Below are positions 7,966-16,883 of a stretch of DNA of 42,299 nt, one piece after another. The notes below the pieces were generated by a model. The model had not been told where the DNA came from and searched no databases. It saw only the letters and a list, made by a program, of their open reading frames with translations. The translations under genes were made by a program, and so were the position numbers. This DNA is from an uncultured Flavobacterium sp. GTDB taxonomy: Bacteria > Bacteroidota > Bacteroidia > Flavobacteriales > Flavobacteriaceae. The stretch is from positions 1-42,299 of the forward strand of contig CANROJ010000015.1 in assembly GCA_947632215.1 (NCBI GenBank), read 5' to 3'. Positions within the stretch are counted from its first letter, which is position 1, and each line of letters begins with the position of its first letter.

Positions 7966-9948
7966 TTAAGTAAAGAAATTCCAGGAAATACCAAAACGCA
8001 GAGCAAAATCACGATAAGGATAATTTGGCGCACTATAATAATTATATCCAGTTACACTTGAATTAAAATGTTCCAAGATTAAGAAAATCTTAGCTGTCCT
8101 TATTTTCATATCAATAAAAAAATCAAAGACGGGGTAATCTCCAATTTGTACTTTATCCTGCACAAAAAAGGATCCTAACAATGGATTATAATTATTTCCG
8201 TAATATTTAGAAAAATACTTAAAACTGATTCCAGTCTGAAATTTTAAAGCTTTATCAAAAAACGCGTCTGTATAATAAAGAGTATTCCTTGTCAGAAATG
8301 CCGGTACATTTACAATATTATCTGATTGCTTTACATTCTGATATAGTATAGTATTATCTAATCCCCACTTTCCAAAACGTATATCCTTGGAAAGTTGTAA
8401 CGAAACATAATCAATGTCATTTCCATATTGCTTTGGCGTAGTTATTATCTGCTCAGGTATCCCAAAGTCATTATATACCGCATTATCATTAGAGAAATAA
8501 AGTTTGTCCTTCATCTTAGAATAAACACCTGTTAATTCAAAATAAGGAGTACTTAAAGACACGTCTACCTGACTAATCTTTTCATTTTTAAAATCATTAT
8601 ACCAATTGTAACTAACATAGTCACTCTGATATAAATAAAAACTTAAATCACCAATTCGTGAACTATTCTCAAATGAGGCTCCTACCTGCCACTGGGGCGC
8701 AATTGTATAATCTAAAGCAAATTGTATATTCCTAGTATTATCATTACCAACAGAATTACTTAACATAGCCTTAGCCCTCCAATTATCTTTTTTATAAAGA
8801 TACTGACCTCCCACAAGGGCAATGTCTTTACTTATGTGATCTGGAATTCTACTATCTTGGATATAAGTAATGCTTTTATAGTAATAACGATGATGGTGAA
8901 AGTCCACAAAAGCTTCTAACTTACCATAATCGCTAGAATTCAAACCAACTGCAACTTTATTAAAGAACTTATTATACTTGGTTTTATTATCAATACTATT
9001 CTTAAAGGCATTGCCGAAACGATAACTATCATCGTAAATATTATTAATATCAGCTTGCTTAAATTCAAAAAACTTGTCTTCATAAACAAATTCATGACTT
9101 ACAAACAGACCGTTTCTAAAATCCTTATTTATCTGATATTGTTGATTAACAAAAATCCTTTTCCCTTTTAAAACCGTCTCTACATCTCTAAAATAAACAT
9201 TAAGTCTCTCTCTCTTATTATATGGTTTTACGCTTGACTCGAATAAATTCAAATCCCTTATTCCGCCATTCTGTCCATTAGTAAAATCCTGTGCAGTAAA
9301 ATGCGTACGAAGAAGATACCTTTTATTAGGTGAAGAGTAACTTGCTCCAAAACGAAAATTACCACTAGAACTCAACTCATTGATGTAGCGACCAACAGAA
9401 CGCAAACCTTTATAACCAATTGAGAAATTAAAGTTCTCACTAGTATTCATAGTGATAAGTGCATCCAAGTTTTGTCCTTGTTTTAACACTGACTTATAAT
9501 ACAGGTCAGTATAAGGTGTAGGTACGTTGTAATACTTTATGTCTTCAATTTGCATATACGCGAACTGTTTTCCACGAAATCCAAAATCAGGAAATACATC
9601 CTTTACACCCGAATCATATTTAAGGGTATTGTATGTTTGACCTACGTTAGAAAAAGCCAATAAACCAAAATTATCTTTACGCAGGTAGTTATAGGTGTAA
9701 AACTTTTTTATACTAAGAGCAGTGTCCACAACAATTGTATCATTATTAATAGATATAATTTTATAGTCCTTTATTGAGGCAATAGAATCAGTATTCTTAA
9801 CGTTACGTAAGCTTTTCCATTCCTTCTTCTTAGGTTCTTGTTCTTGTTCTGGTTCCTGTTGATAGTTAAGCTGATTAAAGTTTAAGTCCTGTTGAGCACT
9901 CAGGCTTAAGCAAAACATTAAAACCATAATCGATAGATACTTATGCAT
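7966..9948 (-). CDS. Putative outer-membrane porin (PF14121-type)
   Basis: This 660-aa protein has a Sec signal peptide (1-18, ending LSAQ). A low-complexity Gln/Glu/Pro/Lys stretch follows (about 30-45), then a long beta-strand-rich region dense in Tyr, Phe and Asn with alternating polar/aromatic residues, and it ends in an aromatic-rich strand (FGISWNFFT). This matches the putative porin family (Porin_10, PF14121) found throughout Flavobacteriia next to pspC-like genes. There is no plug or TonB box. A TAACTTTG element (9965-9972) lies 16 nt upstream of the start. The transported substrate is unknown. Confidence 0.8.
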   Translation of the reverse strand: MHKYLSIMVLMFCLSLSAQQDLNFNQLNYQQEPEQEQEPKKKEWKSLRNVKNTDSIASIKDYKIISINNDTIVVDTALSIKKFYTYNYLRKDNFGLLAFSNVGQTYNTLKYDSGVKDVFPDFGFRGKQFAYMQIEDIKYYNVPTPYTDLYYKSVLKQGQNLDALITMNTSENFNFSIGYKGLRSVGRYINELSSSGNFRFGASYSSPNKRYLLRTHFTAQDFTNGQNGGIRDLNLFESSVKPYNKRERLNVYFRDVETVLKGKRIFVNQQYQINKDFRNGLFVSHEFVYEDKFFEFKQADINNIYDDSYRFGNAFKNSIDNKTKYNKFFNKVAVGLNSSDYGKLEAFVDFHHHRYYYKSITYIQDSRIPDHISKDIALVGGQYLYKKDNWRAKAMLSNSVGNDNTRNIQFALDYTIAPQWQVGASFENSSRIGDLSFYLYQSDYVSYNWYNDFKNEKISQVDVSLSTPYFELTGVYSKMKDKLYFSNDNAVYNDFGIPEQIITTPKQYGNDIDYVSLQLSKDIRFGKWGLDNTILYQNVKQSDNIVNVPAFLTRNTLYYTDAFFDKALKFQTGISFKYFSKYYGNNYNPLLGSFFVQDKVQIGDYPVFDFFIDMKIRTAKIFLILEHFNSSVTGYNYYSAPNYPYRDFALRFGISWNFFT

Positions 9949-9964
9949 AAAAATAAATTTTGCT

Positions 9965-9972
9965 CAAAGTTA
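9965..9972 (-). promoter_or_regulatory. Candidate -7 element of the porin-pspC operon
   Basis: TAACTTTG on the minus strand matches TAnnTTTG exactly, 16 nt before the start codon, implying a very short leader. No well-spaced TTG was found. Confidence 0.4.
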
Positions 9973-10080
9973 ATTCTATTTTTCAATAAAAATAATCCTA
10001 CTTACAACAATATGATCCTTTCAAAGTAAATATAATGTTTCTTCATAGAAATTTGGAGATAAATAAAAAGATAATACCTC

Positions 10081-10120
10081 ATAAAAACACAAGGGTTACG
10101 CCTATAAGACGTAACCCTTG
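10081..10120 (-). terminator. Intrinsic terminator after susD2
   Basis: Perfect 11-bp stem (10090-10100 with 10110-10120, CAAGGGTTACG) and a 9-nt loop, with a T-rich tract after it on the minus strand. It lies 28 nt beyond the susD2 stop codon. Confidence 0.85.
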
Positions 10121-10148
10121 CTATTTTACTTTTGTAGAAAGCACAGAA

Positions 10149-11624
10149 CTATCTAGTTCCACCTGCCCACCATACGTTCTCTGTATAAACATATCTTCCG
10201 TCTCCGAAAGCAGCTTGTACAAATGGATTACTTACTACGTCACTTTGACCATAAGTAAACCTAAGAGGGAAAGTATTTTCACCAGGGAAAAGAAGTGGAA
10301 TATTCTCTTCTCCCATAGCTTTCCATCTACGAATATCATTGTAAGCTTCAATAGCTTCTACCTCGTTAAAAGAGATATACTTACTTTGTGCAATAGTCTT
10401 AATCAAGTCATTTCCTGTTAATCCCTCAGCAAGTGGGTATGTATACCCTGGGTAAGTTAAAGTCTGTCTTTTGTTTAACCCTAAAGCAATACCTTCTTTA
10501 AGAGCTTCGATTGCCAAAGCATCTTGTCCAGTACGAGCATAAGCTTCTGCTTGGATAAACTTAAGTTCGTGCATACTTAATAAATAGATAGCATTACCTC
10601 TATTATTAACATCTGTAGGACTAGAAATTCCTGAAAGTGAATAAGCACTTTGACTAGGAACAATGGTCTTACTAGCATCCACAAGCGAAAGAGTTCTACT
10701 GATTTCTACGTCATTTTCATCATAAATAATCTCAGTAGGAACAAAATAATCAACTAGACGTGGATCATTTGGGTCATTAGCTTGCATTACATTAAAGAAA
10801 GTTTGAGATCCAAAAAGAGCAGTTCTCTCTACAGCAAAAGTATAGAAAGGGTAAGGCACTTTACCATCTTGTAACATAAACTCGTCTTTTCTATCGGTAA
10901 AAGATTGATCAACTAATGCGATAACCTCGTTGTACTGAGGAGCAACATGCGATAAACGCATTGTATAACGAGCCTTTAATCCATAAGCTGTCTTTACCCA
11001 AGCGTTAGTATTTCCAAGGAAAATAATGTCTTGAGCTCCCATAGATGGGTAGTTAGTTGAAGCCTTTAAATTTGCAATTGCATTATCTAATAAGGTAAAA
11101 ATCTCCTTATAAATATCTTCTTGTTTGCTTAATTCAGCAATAGAGTTATTTACATCTAAAGCATCAAAATATGGAACATCACCAAACAAGTCAGTAAGAA
11201 TAGCTAAATTATAAGCCTTTAAAACCTGTGCCATACCTAAAGCATGTACATTTCCTTCTTCTGTACCTCCTTCAGAACATTTCTCAATGATGATATTTAA
11301 GTTACGCAATGTACTATATATAGTACCCCATGAGTTATTATAAGTAGAAGATAAGATTGGCTCACCTACTCTAACTTGAGCATTATACATTTGATTATAT
11401 GCTCCTCCTAATAATTCTGTATAAACAGAACTATAGAAAGCTAAATCTGACCCTGTAGTACTAAATGCGGACTTAACCATCATGTCAGTAATGATGTATT
11501 TACTCTCTACATCCTGAGGGTTATTCTGATCTTTATTTATATCATCCATCTTATCCTCTGAACATGATTGTAAAGCGAAAGACGATGCTATTATAGTCAG
11601 TACTAAATATTTAATTCTTTTCAT
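10149..11624 (-). CDS. SusD-like nutrient-binding lipoprotein (SusD2, SusD-like_2 type)
   Basis: This 491-aa lipoprotein has a signal peptide ending at Cys21 (ALQSC) followed by acidic SEDK, consistent with surface export of Bacteroidota lipoproteins. The INKDQNNPQDV segment just after the Cys, LKAYNLAILTDLFGDVPYFDAL around 135-157 and the C-terminal EVEAIEAYNDIRRWKAMG helix mark it as the SusD-like_2 branch (PF12771) rather than classic RagB/SusD. It starts 12 bp after susC2 and is followed by a strong terminator, forming a two-gene operon. Family members bind sugars or peptides for the partner transporter. The ligand here is unknown. Confidence 0.92.
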   Translation of the reverse strand: MKRIKYLVLTIIASSFALQSCSEDKMDDINKDQNNPQDVESKYIITDMMVKSAFSTTGSDLAFYSSVYTELLGGAYNQMYNAQVRVGEPILSSTYNNSWGTIYSTLRNLNIIIEKCSEGGTEEGNVHALGMAQVLKAYNLAILTDLFGDVPYFDALDVNNSIAELSKQEDIYKEIFTLLDNAIANLKASTNYPSMGAQDIIFLGNTNAWVKTAYGLKARYTMRLSHVAPQYNEVIALVDQSFTDRKDEFMLQDGKVPYPFYTFAVERTALFGSQTFFNVMQANDPNDPRLVDYFVPTEIIYDENDVEISRTLSLVDASKTIVPSQSAYSLSGISSPTDVNNRGNAIYLLSMHELKFIQAEAYARTGQDALAIEALKEGIALGLNKRQTLTYPGYTYPLAEGLTGNDLIKTIAQSKYISFNEVEAIEAYNDIRRWKAMGEENIPLLFPGENTFPLRFTYGQSDVVSNPFVQAAFGDGRYVYTENVWWAGGTR

Positions 11625-11636
11625 TTTCTTTACGAT

Positions 11637-14600
11637 TTAAAATGTAACGTTAACAGAGAAACCAAAACTTTTTGCCTGTGGGATTGAATAGTGCTCAAAC
11701 CCTCCTGCCATATTATTGTTTCCTTGAGTTGCCTCTGGGTCAAGATTTGGCATTTTTGACCACAATAATAAGTTACGTGCAAAACCAGAAACTCTTAAGT
11801 TTACTTTATCATGCCATATTTGCTCAAAAGTATACCCTAAAGATAAATCTCTAATTTTTACAAAACTAGCATCATAAACAACACTTTCTGTAATGCTACT
11901 CATAACATCCTCATACTTTTGTCTTGAGTTTGCGTCGATAGCTACTTCGTTTTTAACGAAAGAACCATCAGCTAACTGAGTAACCCCGTCAAATACAAAA
12001 GCAGTTTCACGGTCTAAAGTACTAAGTCCTGTTCCATATAGACCCATACCCATATTAGAACCACTATACATACTACCTCCGTTTTTCCATTCAAGTGTAG
12101 CACTTAAATTCCAGTTTTTATAAGAAAGACTTGTAGAACCACCTAAAATAAACTTAGGAGAAACTTCACCTAGAGCCTTAATTTCACCAGAAACTGGCAT
12201 ACCTTCAGCATCCACTACAATATTCCCGTTAGGATCTCTTTGGAAACCAATACCGTAAATTACAGGGAAACGATCACCAACATTGGCTCTAATTTGAGGA
12301 GAAACGAATCCTCCAAGCATAATGCTACTAACTCCCTCTTTTAATTCATCAACGTAAGAATCTACTTTAGAAAAGTTTGCATTGATTGTCCAATTCCAAT
12401 CTGGGGTACTAACAATATTTGCAAAAGCAGTAATCTCATGAGCTACTGTATGGATTTTACCACCATTAGTAACCATTTGAGCAGCTCCAGTTGAACCAGC
12501 CAATGGAACAGCAAATATCTGATCTTTCACATCTTGTCTAGAGAAAGTATAATCTAAACCATAACGATTATTAAAGAAACGGAAGTCTCCACCAAATTCA
12601 AAACTCTTAGTGTTTTGTGGTTTTAAGTTTGGATCGTAAATAGTTGAACTAGCAACATATGACATTACTCCACCTACTGGATATAAGACAGGAGTACCAC
12701 TCCAGAATCCACCACCATAAGAAGGTGTAGTGAAATAGTTGTCATAGTAATCACCAGCTTGACCAACTTCAGCATAGGAAGCACGTAGTTTACCAAAACT
12801 TAAAATAGAGCTATCTTGTAATGCTGCTAATTCCGTGAAAACAAACCCTAAAGAAACAGAAGGATAAGTAAATGTTCTATTACCACGAGGCATAGAAGAT
12901 ACAATATCGCGACGAACCGTAGCGTTTAAGAAAAGCATGTCTTGGTAAGTAAAACCAACATTAGAGAAAAACCCTACCGTTCTTTTACGACGACGATTTT
13001 CAACAGAACTAGTATTTAATGCATTAGCAATTGTTGGCCAACCACCAAAATTAAAGGTAGATCCATAATCATCGTAACCTTTAGAGTCATTCTCATTAAA
13101 TTCATTTCCTACCATTATATCGAAACGTAAATCGTCTCCTAAATACATATCGTAGTTAACAGTAAATAAAGAGTTCCAAACACTATGTGTTACACCAAAT
13201 AGATTAATATTTGAAGTTGAACCATTTAAAACTGCAGCATTTGCCATTCCTGAACCATACTCATATACATCACGGTAGTGTGTAGTATAATTATCTAAAC
13301 CTCCCTGGAAACGGAAACTTAAGTTTTTAGAACCATCTGCACTAATCTCAGGAACATATGCTACATTAGCACTTCCATAGAAACGGTTAGTTTTTTCACT
13401 AAACTCGTTGTTTTGAGCAGCCCAATAAGGGTTATTAAAAGATCCTTTTCTAAAATGAATTTGTTCGTAAGGATTAATTGGAGAGTGATATGGAATTCCT
13501 CCTTGATCGTAACTTGTTGGAGCACCCCAAACACCTGGTAATACAGAACTATTAGCTGAAGAAGCTTTATTTATATCACTAGATACAAAGTTTCCATTAA
13601 ATCCAGTAGTCCATTGGTCGTTTAATTTAGTCTCTGCTACTAATTTCACAGTTGTACGCTTCATATCAGTACCTGGCATCATACCATCTTGGGTTGAGTT
13701 ACCAATACCGAAAGAGTAAGTAGTTTTACCAGTATTTTGACTAATACTAAAATTATTATTAACAGTATGACCTGTTTTAAAATAAGCATCAATATTATCG
13801 TATGCTCTAGCCTTAACCCATGGATCTAAACCAGCTTGTTGCATTTGAGGATTATAATAATGCCCCTCACGAATAACACCTCCGTTTAGATCAGTTGGGA
13901 TATTCCCACCGTACACAGGATCATTTGGTAAATCAGAAATTTTCGGACCCCATGACATAGAGTTATAAGGATCATACTGTCCATTAGTACCCTGAGCATA
14001 AGTCTTTTGTAAGCTAGGCTTTTTTGACAACATATCAAAACTAGTACTATTTGTAAAAGAGATAACAGCTTTACCTTCAGCCATACCTTTTCCACTCTTA
14101 GTAGTAATTACCACTACCCCGTTAGAGGCACGAATACCGTATAAAGCCGATGCTGCTTGTCCTTTTAACACGTTAATAGTTAAGATGTCATTTGGATCAA
14201 TATCCACACCACGGTCAGCAATATCAGACCCACTAACACTATTTCCTGTAGAAAAAGGTGCTGTAGACTCGATTGGCATACCATCAACAACGTATAAAGG
14301 CGTGTTGTTACCAGTGAAAGATCTAGCTCCACGGATTACCATCTGAGTAGAAGCACCAGGTGCACCTGAAGAAGGAGTAATCTGTACACCAGCTAATTTT
14401 CCTTGTAAAGCACCAGAAAGACTGCTGTTGTTAGTTTTGTTTAAATCGTCTGCTTTGATTTCCTGTGTTGCATAACCAAGCGCCTTAGCACTTCGCTTGA
14501 TACCCATTGCAGTAACCACAACCTCATCTAGTTGAGTTAAATCAGCAGACATAGTAACGTCAAAAGTAGTGTTAGCACCTACTTTATGTTTTACTTCTTT

Positions 14601-14831
14601 TAATCCTATGAACGAAAACACTAGAGTTTGCCCTGTGTTAACACTGATAGAATACTTACCGTCAAGATCGGTTTGAGTACCCTCATGGGTACCCTCGATC
14701 ATAACGGTAACACCAGGAAGTGGATACCCCTCTTCCTGTACAATTCCCGTAAGAACTTTTTCCTGAGCGAAAGTTACTTGCACAAATAAAGCAAGCACTA
14801 GGCTCAAGAACCAATTGCACTTTGATCTCAT
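11637..14831 (-). CDS. SusC/RagA-family TonB-linked outer-membrane transporter (SusC2)
   Basis: This 1064-aa protein has the same architecture as SusC1: signal peptide 1-22 (TFAQ), carboxypeptidase-regulatory-like domain about 24-95, LDEVVVTAMG (101-110), plug (about 110-250, with SALYGIRASNGVVVITTKSG), then the beta-barrel. The IKRSAKALGYATQE stretch after the plug junction is shared with SusC3 (IKREKRKLGYASQE) but not SusC1, so SusC2 and SusC3 form the closer pair. Both also pair with SusD-like_2 proteins. The start at 14831 is fixed by the conserved leader and signal peptide. It is expressed with susD2 (12-bp gap). Confidence 0.95.
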   Translation of the reverse strand: MRSKCNWFLSLVLALFVQVTFAQEKVLTGIVQEEGYPLPGVTVMIEGTHEGTQTDLDGKYSISVNTGQTLVFSFIGLKEVKHKVGANTTFDVTMSADLTQLDEVVVTAMGIKRSAKALGYATQEIKADDLNKTNNSSLSGALQGKLAGVQITPSSGAPGASTQMVIRGARSFTGNNTPLYVVDGMPIESTAPFSTGNSVSGSDIADRGVDIDPNDILTINVLKGQAASALYGIRASNGVVVITTKSGKGMAEGKAVISFTNSTSFDMLSKKPSLQKTYAQGTNGQYDPYNSMSWGPKISDLPNDPVYGGNIPTDLNGGVIREGHYYNPQMQQAGLDPWVKARAYDNIDAYFKTGHTVNNNFSISQNTGKTTYSFGIGNSTQDGMMPGTDMKRTTVKLVAETKLNDQWTTGFNGNFVSSDINKASSANSSVLPGVWGAPTSYDQGGIPYHSPINPYEQIHFRKGSFNNPYWAAQNNEFSEKTNRFYGSANVAYVPEISADGSKNLSFRFQGGLDNYTTHYRDVYEYGSGMANAAVLNGSTSNINLFGVTHSVWNSLFTVNYDMYLGDDLRFDIMVGNEFNENDSKGYDDYGSTFNFGGWPTIANALNTSSVENRRRKRTVGFFSNVGFTYQDMLFLNATVRRDIVSSMPRGNRTFTYPSVSLGFVFTELAALQDSSILSFGKLRASYAEVGQAGDYYDNYFTTPSYGGGFWSGTPVLYPVGGVMSYVASSTIYDPNLKPQNTKSFEFGGDFRFFNNRYGLDYTFSRQDVKDQIFAVPLAGSTGAAQMVTNGGKIHTVAHEITAFANIVSTPDWNWTINANFSKVDSYVDELKEGVSSIMLGGFVSPQIRANVGDRFPVIYGIGFQRDPNGNIVVDAEGMPVSGEIKALGEVSPKFILGGSTSLSYKNWNLSATLEWKNGGSMYSGSNMGMGLYGTGLSTLDRETAFVFDGVTQLADGSFVKNEVAIDANSRQKYEDVMSSITESVVYDASFVKIRDLSLGYTFEQIWHDKVNLRVSGFARNLLLWSKMPNLDPEATQGNNNMAGGFEHYSIPQAKSFGFSVNVTF

Positions 14832-14864
14832 GTAAAATTTTGATTAGTTATTTGCCCAAAAGTA
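14832..14864 (-). promoter_or_regulatory. susC2 -7 element and shared TAACTAATCA leader
   Basis: On the minus strand TACTTTTG (14857-14864) fits TAnnTTTG. Six nucleotides later comes TAACTAATCA (14841-14850), then 9 nt to the ATG. Arrangement and spacing repeat those of susC1 and susC3. No TTG at the expected -33 distance. Confidence 0.6.
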
Positions 14865-15151
14865 GTACTTTATTATAAAATAAATTCTACACATGAGTAA
14901 ACACCGCACTTATAAGCCATCTAAGCCATAAGCTAATGTCAGAAAAAACGACAATATCTTAACACTATTTACAAACACAACACGAATTAATAATGATACG
15001 TTAACATTTTTCTAAAAATACCCCTCAGACAAATAATTCTTAATTTGAGGCTAAAAAAGTAAAAAAAAAGGGGCAAAAAAACTCTAAATCAGGGTTAAAG
15101 AAAGGACAAATTATGCTAAAAACAACCTCGAAAAGACAAGCTTAAACAAAT
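14865..15151. other. AT-rich intergenic region upstream of susC2
   Basis: No gene or obvious hairpin apart from the susD3 terminator at its right edge. It contains A-rich runs (15060-15070 area). It probably holds upstream control sequence for susC2, which I cannot resolve further. Confidence 0.45.
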
Positions 15152-15193
15152 AAAAAAAGCCTTAATTCTCCTTTTAAAGAGAATTAAGGCTTT
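15152..15193 (-). terminator. Intrinsic terminator after susD3
   Basis: Perfect 15-bp stem (15156-15170 with 15179-15193) and an 8-nt loop. The minus-strand transcript ends in seven U (A tract 15152-15158, partly inside the stem). It lies about 70 nt after the susD3 stop. Confidence 0.85.
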
Positions 15194-15262
15194 AAAAAAT
15201 TCTAGTTTTCTTAGAGTACTAACATATAAAACACCCTTTAGAAAATCTATTATTACTAGAAA

Positions 15263-16876
15263 CTATTTAGCAAAAAGAAGTTTACTACTCATAGAATCTC
15301 CATCTTTTAATTTCGAAACTGCTGCGTCTAAATTATCACGATTTAAAGAATATAAATCTGTTGGATATTCAAAACGTTGAGGAATTCCAGTAATAACAAC
15401 ATCTGGTGTAAATGTATAACTAATAGAAGGAATTTCAGGTGTACCTATTGTTTTACCATCTTGTCCAGGCAAAATTAAAGTATTAGGAAACCCAGTTCTT
15501 CTATACTCAGCCCACGCTTCATTTGGCTGCATGAATAAAGCAATATACTTTTGAGTAATTACTGTTTCTTCATTAGCAGTAGGTAAGCCTTCTAAGAAAG
15601 CTGTAACTTCAGCCTCTGGCACTCCAAACTTAGCCATAGAAGCTTTAATTCCATTTTGAAAATGAGTGTTATCCCAGTTGTTATTCTCTGATAATAAAAA
15701 CTCTACCTCAGCGTACTCCATTAACAATTCTGTATAGTCAGCCTTATAAATGTAAGAACCAAACTGAGAAGCCAATGCTCCTTGAGTCTGAGATAATGTA
15801 GAATTAACTCCATATGGTGCTCCTCTATAAAGCCCTAAAGACTCCGCTGACTTTTGACTTACGTAATCACCATTTTGAATACTTGGTCTAACTGGAGTCG
15901 GAGTAAAGAATGATACTCCGTACGGAGCTACATACACATATAAACGTGGATCCACTTTATTCACAGGTCCTACTTCACCTTTTAATAAATCAGCAAAAGT
16001 ACTAGCCGGAGAAAAGTCGTTACGATTTCCATTGAATGCATCTTGAAACCATGGAGCTGGATTAACAACGTTATTCTCGTAGGTTAAACCTACGTTGTCT
16101 GCATTAGACTCCATAACTCCCTGTGCGATTGCATCTGTAATATGCCCCTGTGCTTCTGGTATAACAGCCTTAACACGGTTAGCTACTCTTAAACGCAAAG
16201 AATTAGCAAAACGCTTCAACTTCAAAGGTGTTCCAAAAATAAAGTCACCATCCATAACTTTGGATTCAGAAAGATTAATTTGGGCTGCAGCTTCCTGTAA
16301 CTCCTTCATAATATCTTTATAAATCTTCTCTTGAGAGGCGAAAACCGGAGTTTCATAGGCATTTTCTGTTCCTTTAGTCATCCCCTGAAACTCAGGATCA
16401 TCTGAACCATAAGAATAATAAGAAACATCCCCATAAAGCCCTACTAGTTCTAATTGAACATAAGCTATCATAATACGAGCCGCAGCTATCTGGTTCTGTA
16501 CATCACCGTACACAGAAGCCCACATAACAGAAAGTTCAGGATCTTCGCATACATCTATTATATCCTTATACTTACGAACAGAAAGCTGCAAGTTATGATA
16601 TAAACTATTATTAACCCCAACTCTAAAGGCATATAAGTCTTCCGAATTATACTCTCTTTGGGCAGACATTTGAACAACTGGAAGTGTCATACGTCCAGAA
16701 GGAAACCCTCCTCTAGTATTGTCCATAAGTGCTTTATTAGCAGCACTAAATATTCCTGAAGTCGGCACATTAGAAGGTAGGTTTGGATTCTGATTTATTT
16801 CCTCTAAATCTTTATCACAACTTGCCATTAAAGTTACAATTGAAAAAAGACCAACTGCATATAAAAACTTTTTCAT
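15263..16876 (-). CDS. SusD-like nutrient-binding lipoprotein (SusD3, SusD-like_2 type)
   Basis: I place the start at 16876 rather than the in-frame ATG at 16903. The shorter form begins MKKFLYAVG with a clean lipoprotein signal peptide and lipobox at Cys20 (LMASC, then DKDLEE). The longer form adds nine polar residues and would overlap the end of susC3 by 20 bp. From 16876 the gap to susC3 is 7 bp and the protein is 537 aa. The INQNPNLPSNV motif after the Cys, the internal AARIMIAYVQLELVGLYGD region and the C-terminal NEAWAEYRRTGFPNT motif place it in the SusD-like_2 branch (PF12771), like SusD2. It is the surface ligand-binding partner of SusC3. The ligand is unknown. Confidence 0.9.
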   Translation of the reverse strand: MKKFLYAVGLFSIVTLMASCDKDLEEINQNPNLPSNVPTSGIFSAANKALMDNTRGGFPSGRMTLPVVQMSAQREYNSEDLYAFRVGVNNSLYHNLQLSVRKYKDIIDVCEDPELSVMWASVYGDVQNQIAAARIMIAYVQLELVGLYGDVSYYSYGSDDPEFQGMTKGTENAYETPVFASQEKIYKDIMKELQEAAAQINLSESKVMDGDFIFGTPLKLKRFANSLRLRVANRVKAVIPEAQGHITDAIAQGVMESNADNVGLTYENNVVNPAPWFQDAFNGNRNDFSPASTFADLLKGEVGPVNKVDPRLYVYVAPYGVSFFTPTPVRPSIQNGDYVSQKSAESLGLYRGAPYGVNSTLSQTQGALASQFGSYIYKADYTELLMEYAEVEFLLSENNNWDNTHFQNGIKASMAKFGVPEAEVTAFLEGLPTANEETVITQKYIALFMQPNEAWAEYRRTGFPNTLILPGQDGKTIGTPEIPSISYTFTPDVVITGIPQRFEYPTDLYSLNRDNLDAAVSKLKDGDSMSSKLLFAK

Positions 16877-16883
16877 CTTTTTC

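Noticed and set aside
10035..10421. Plus-strand 128-codon open frame antisense to the 3' end of susD2
   Set aside because: It runs through the susD2 terminator and coding sequence on the opposite strand, has no recognisable domain and shows biased composition expected of an antisense shadow.
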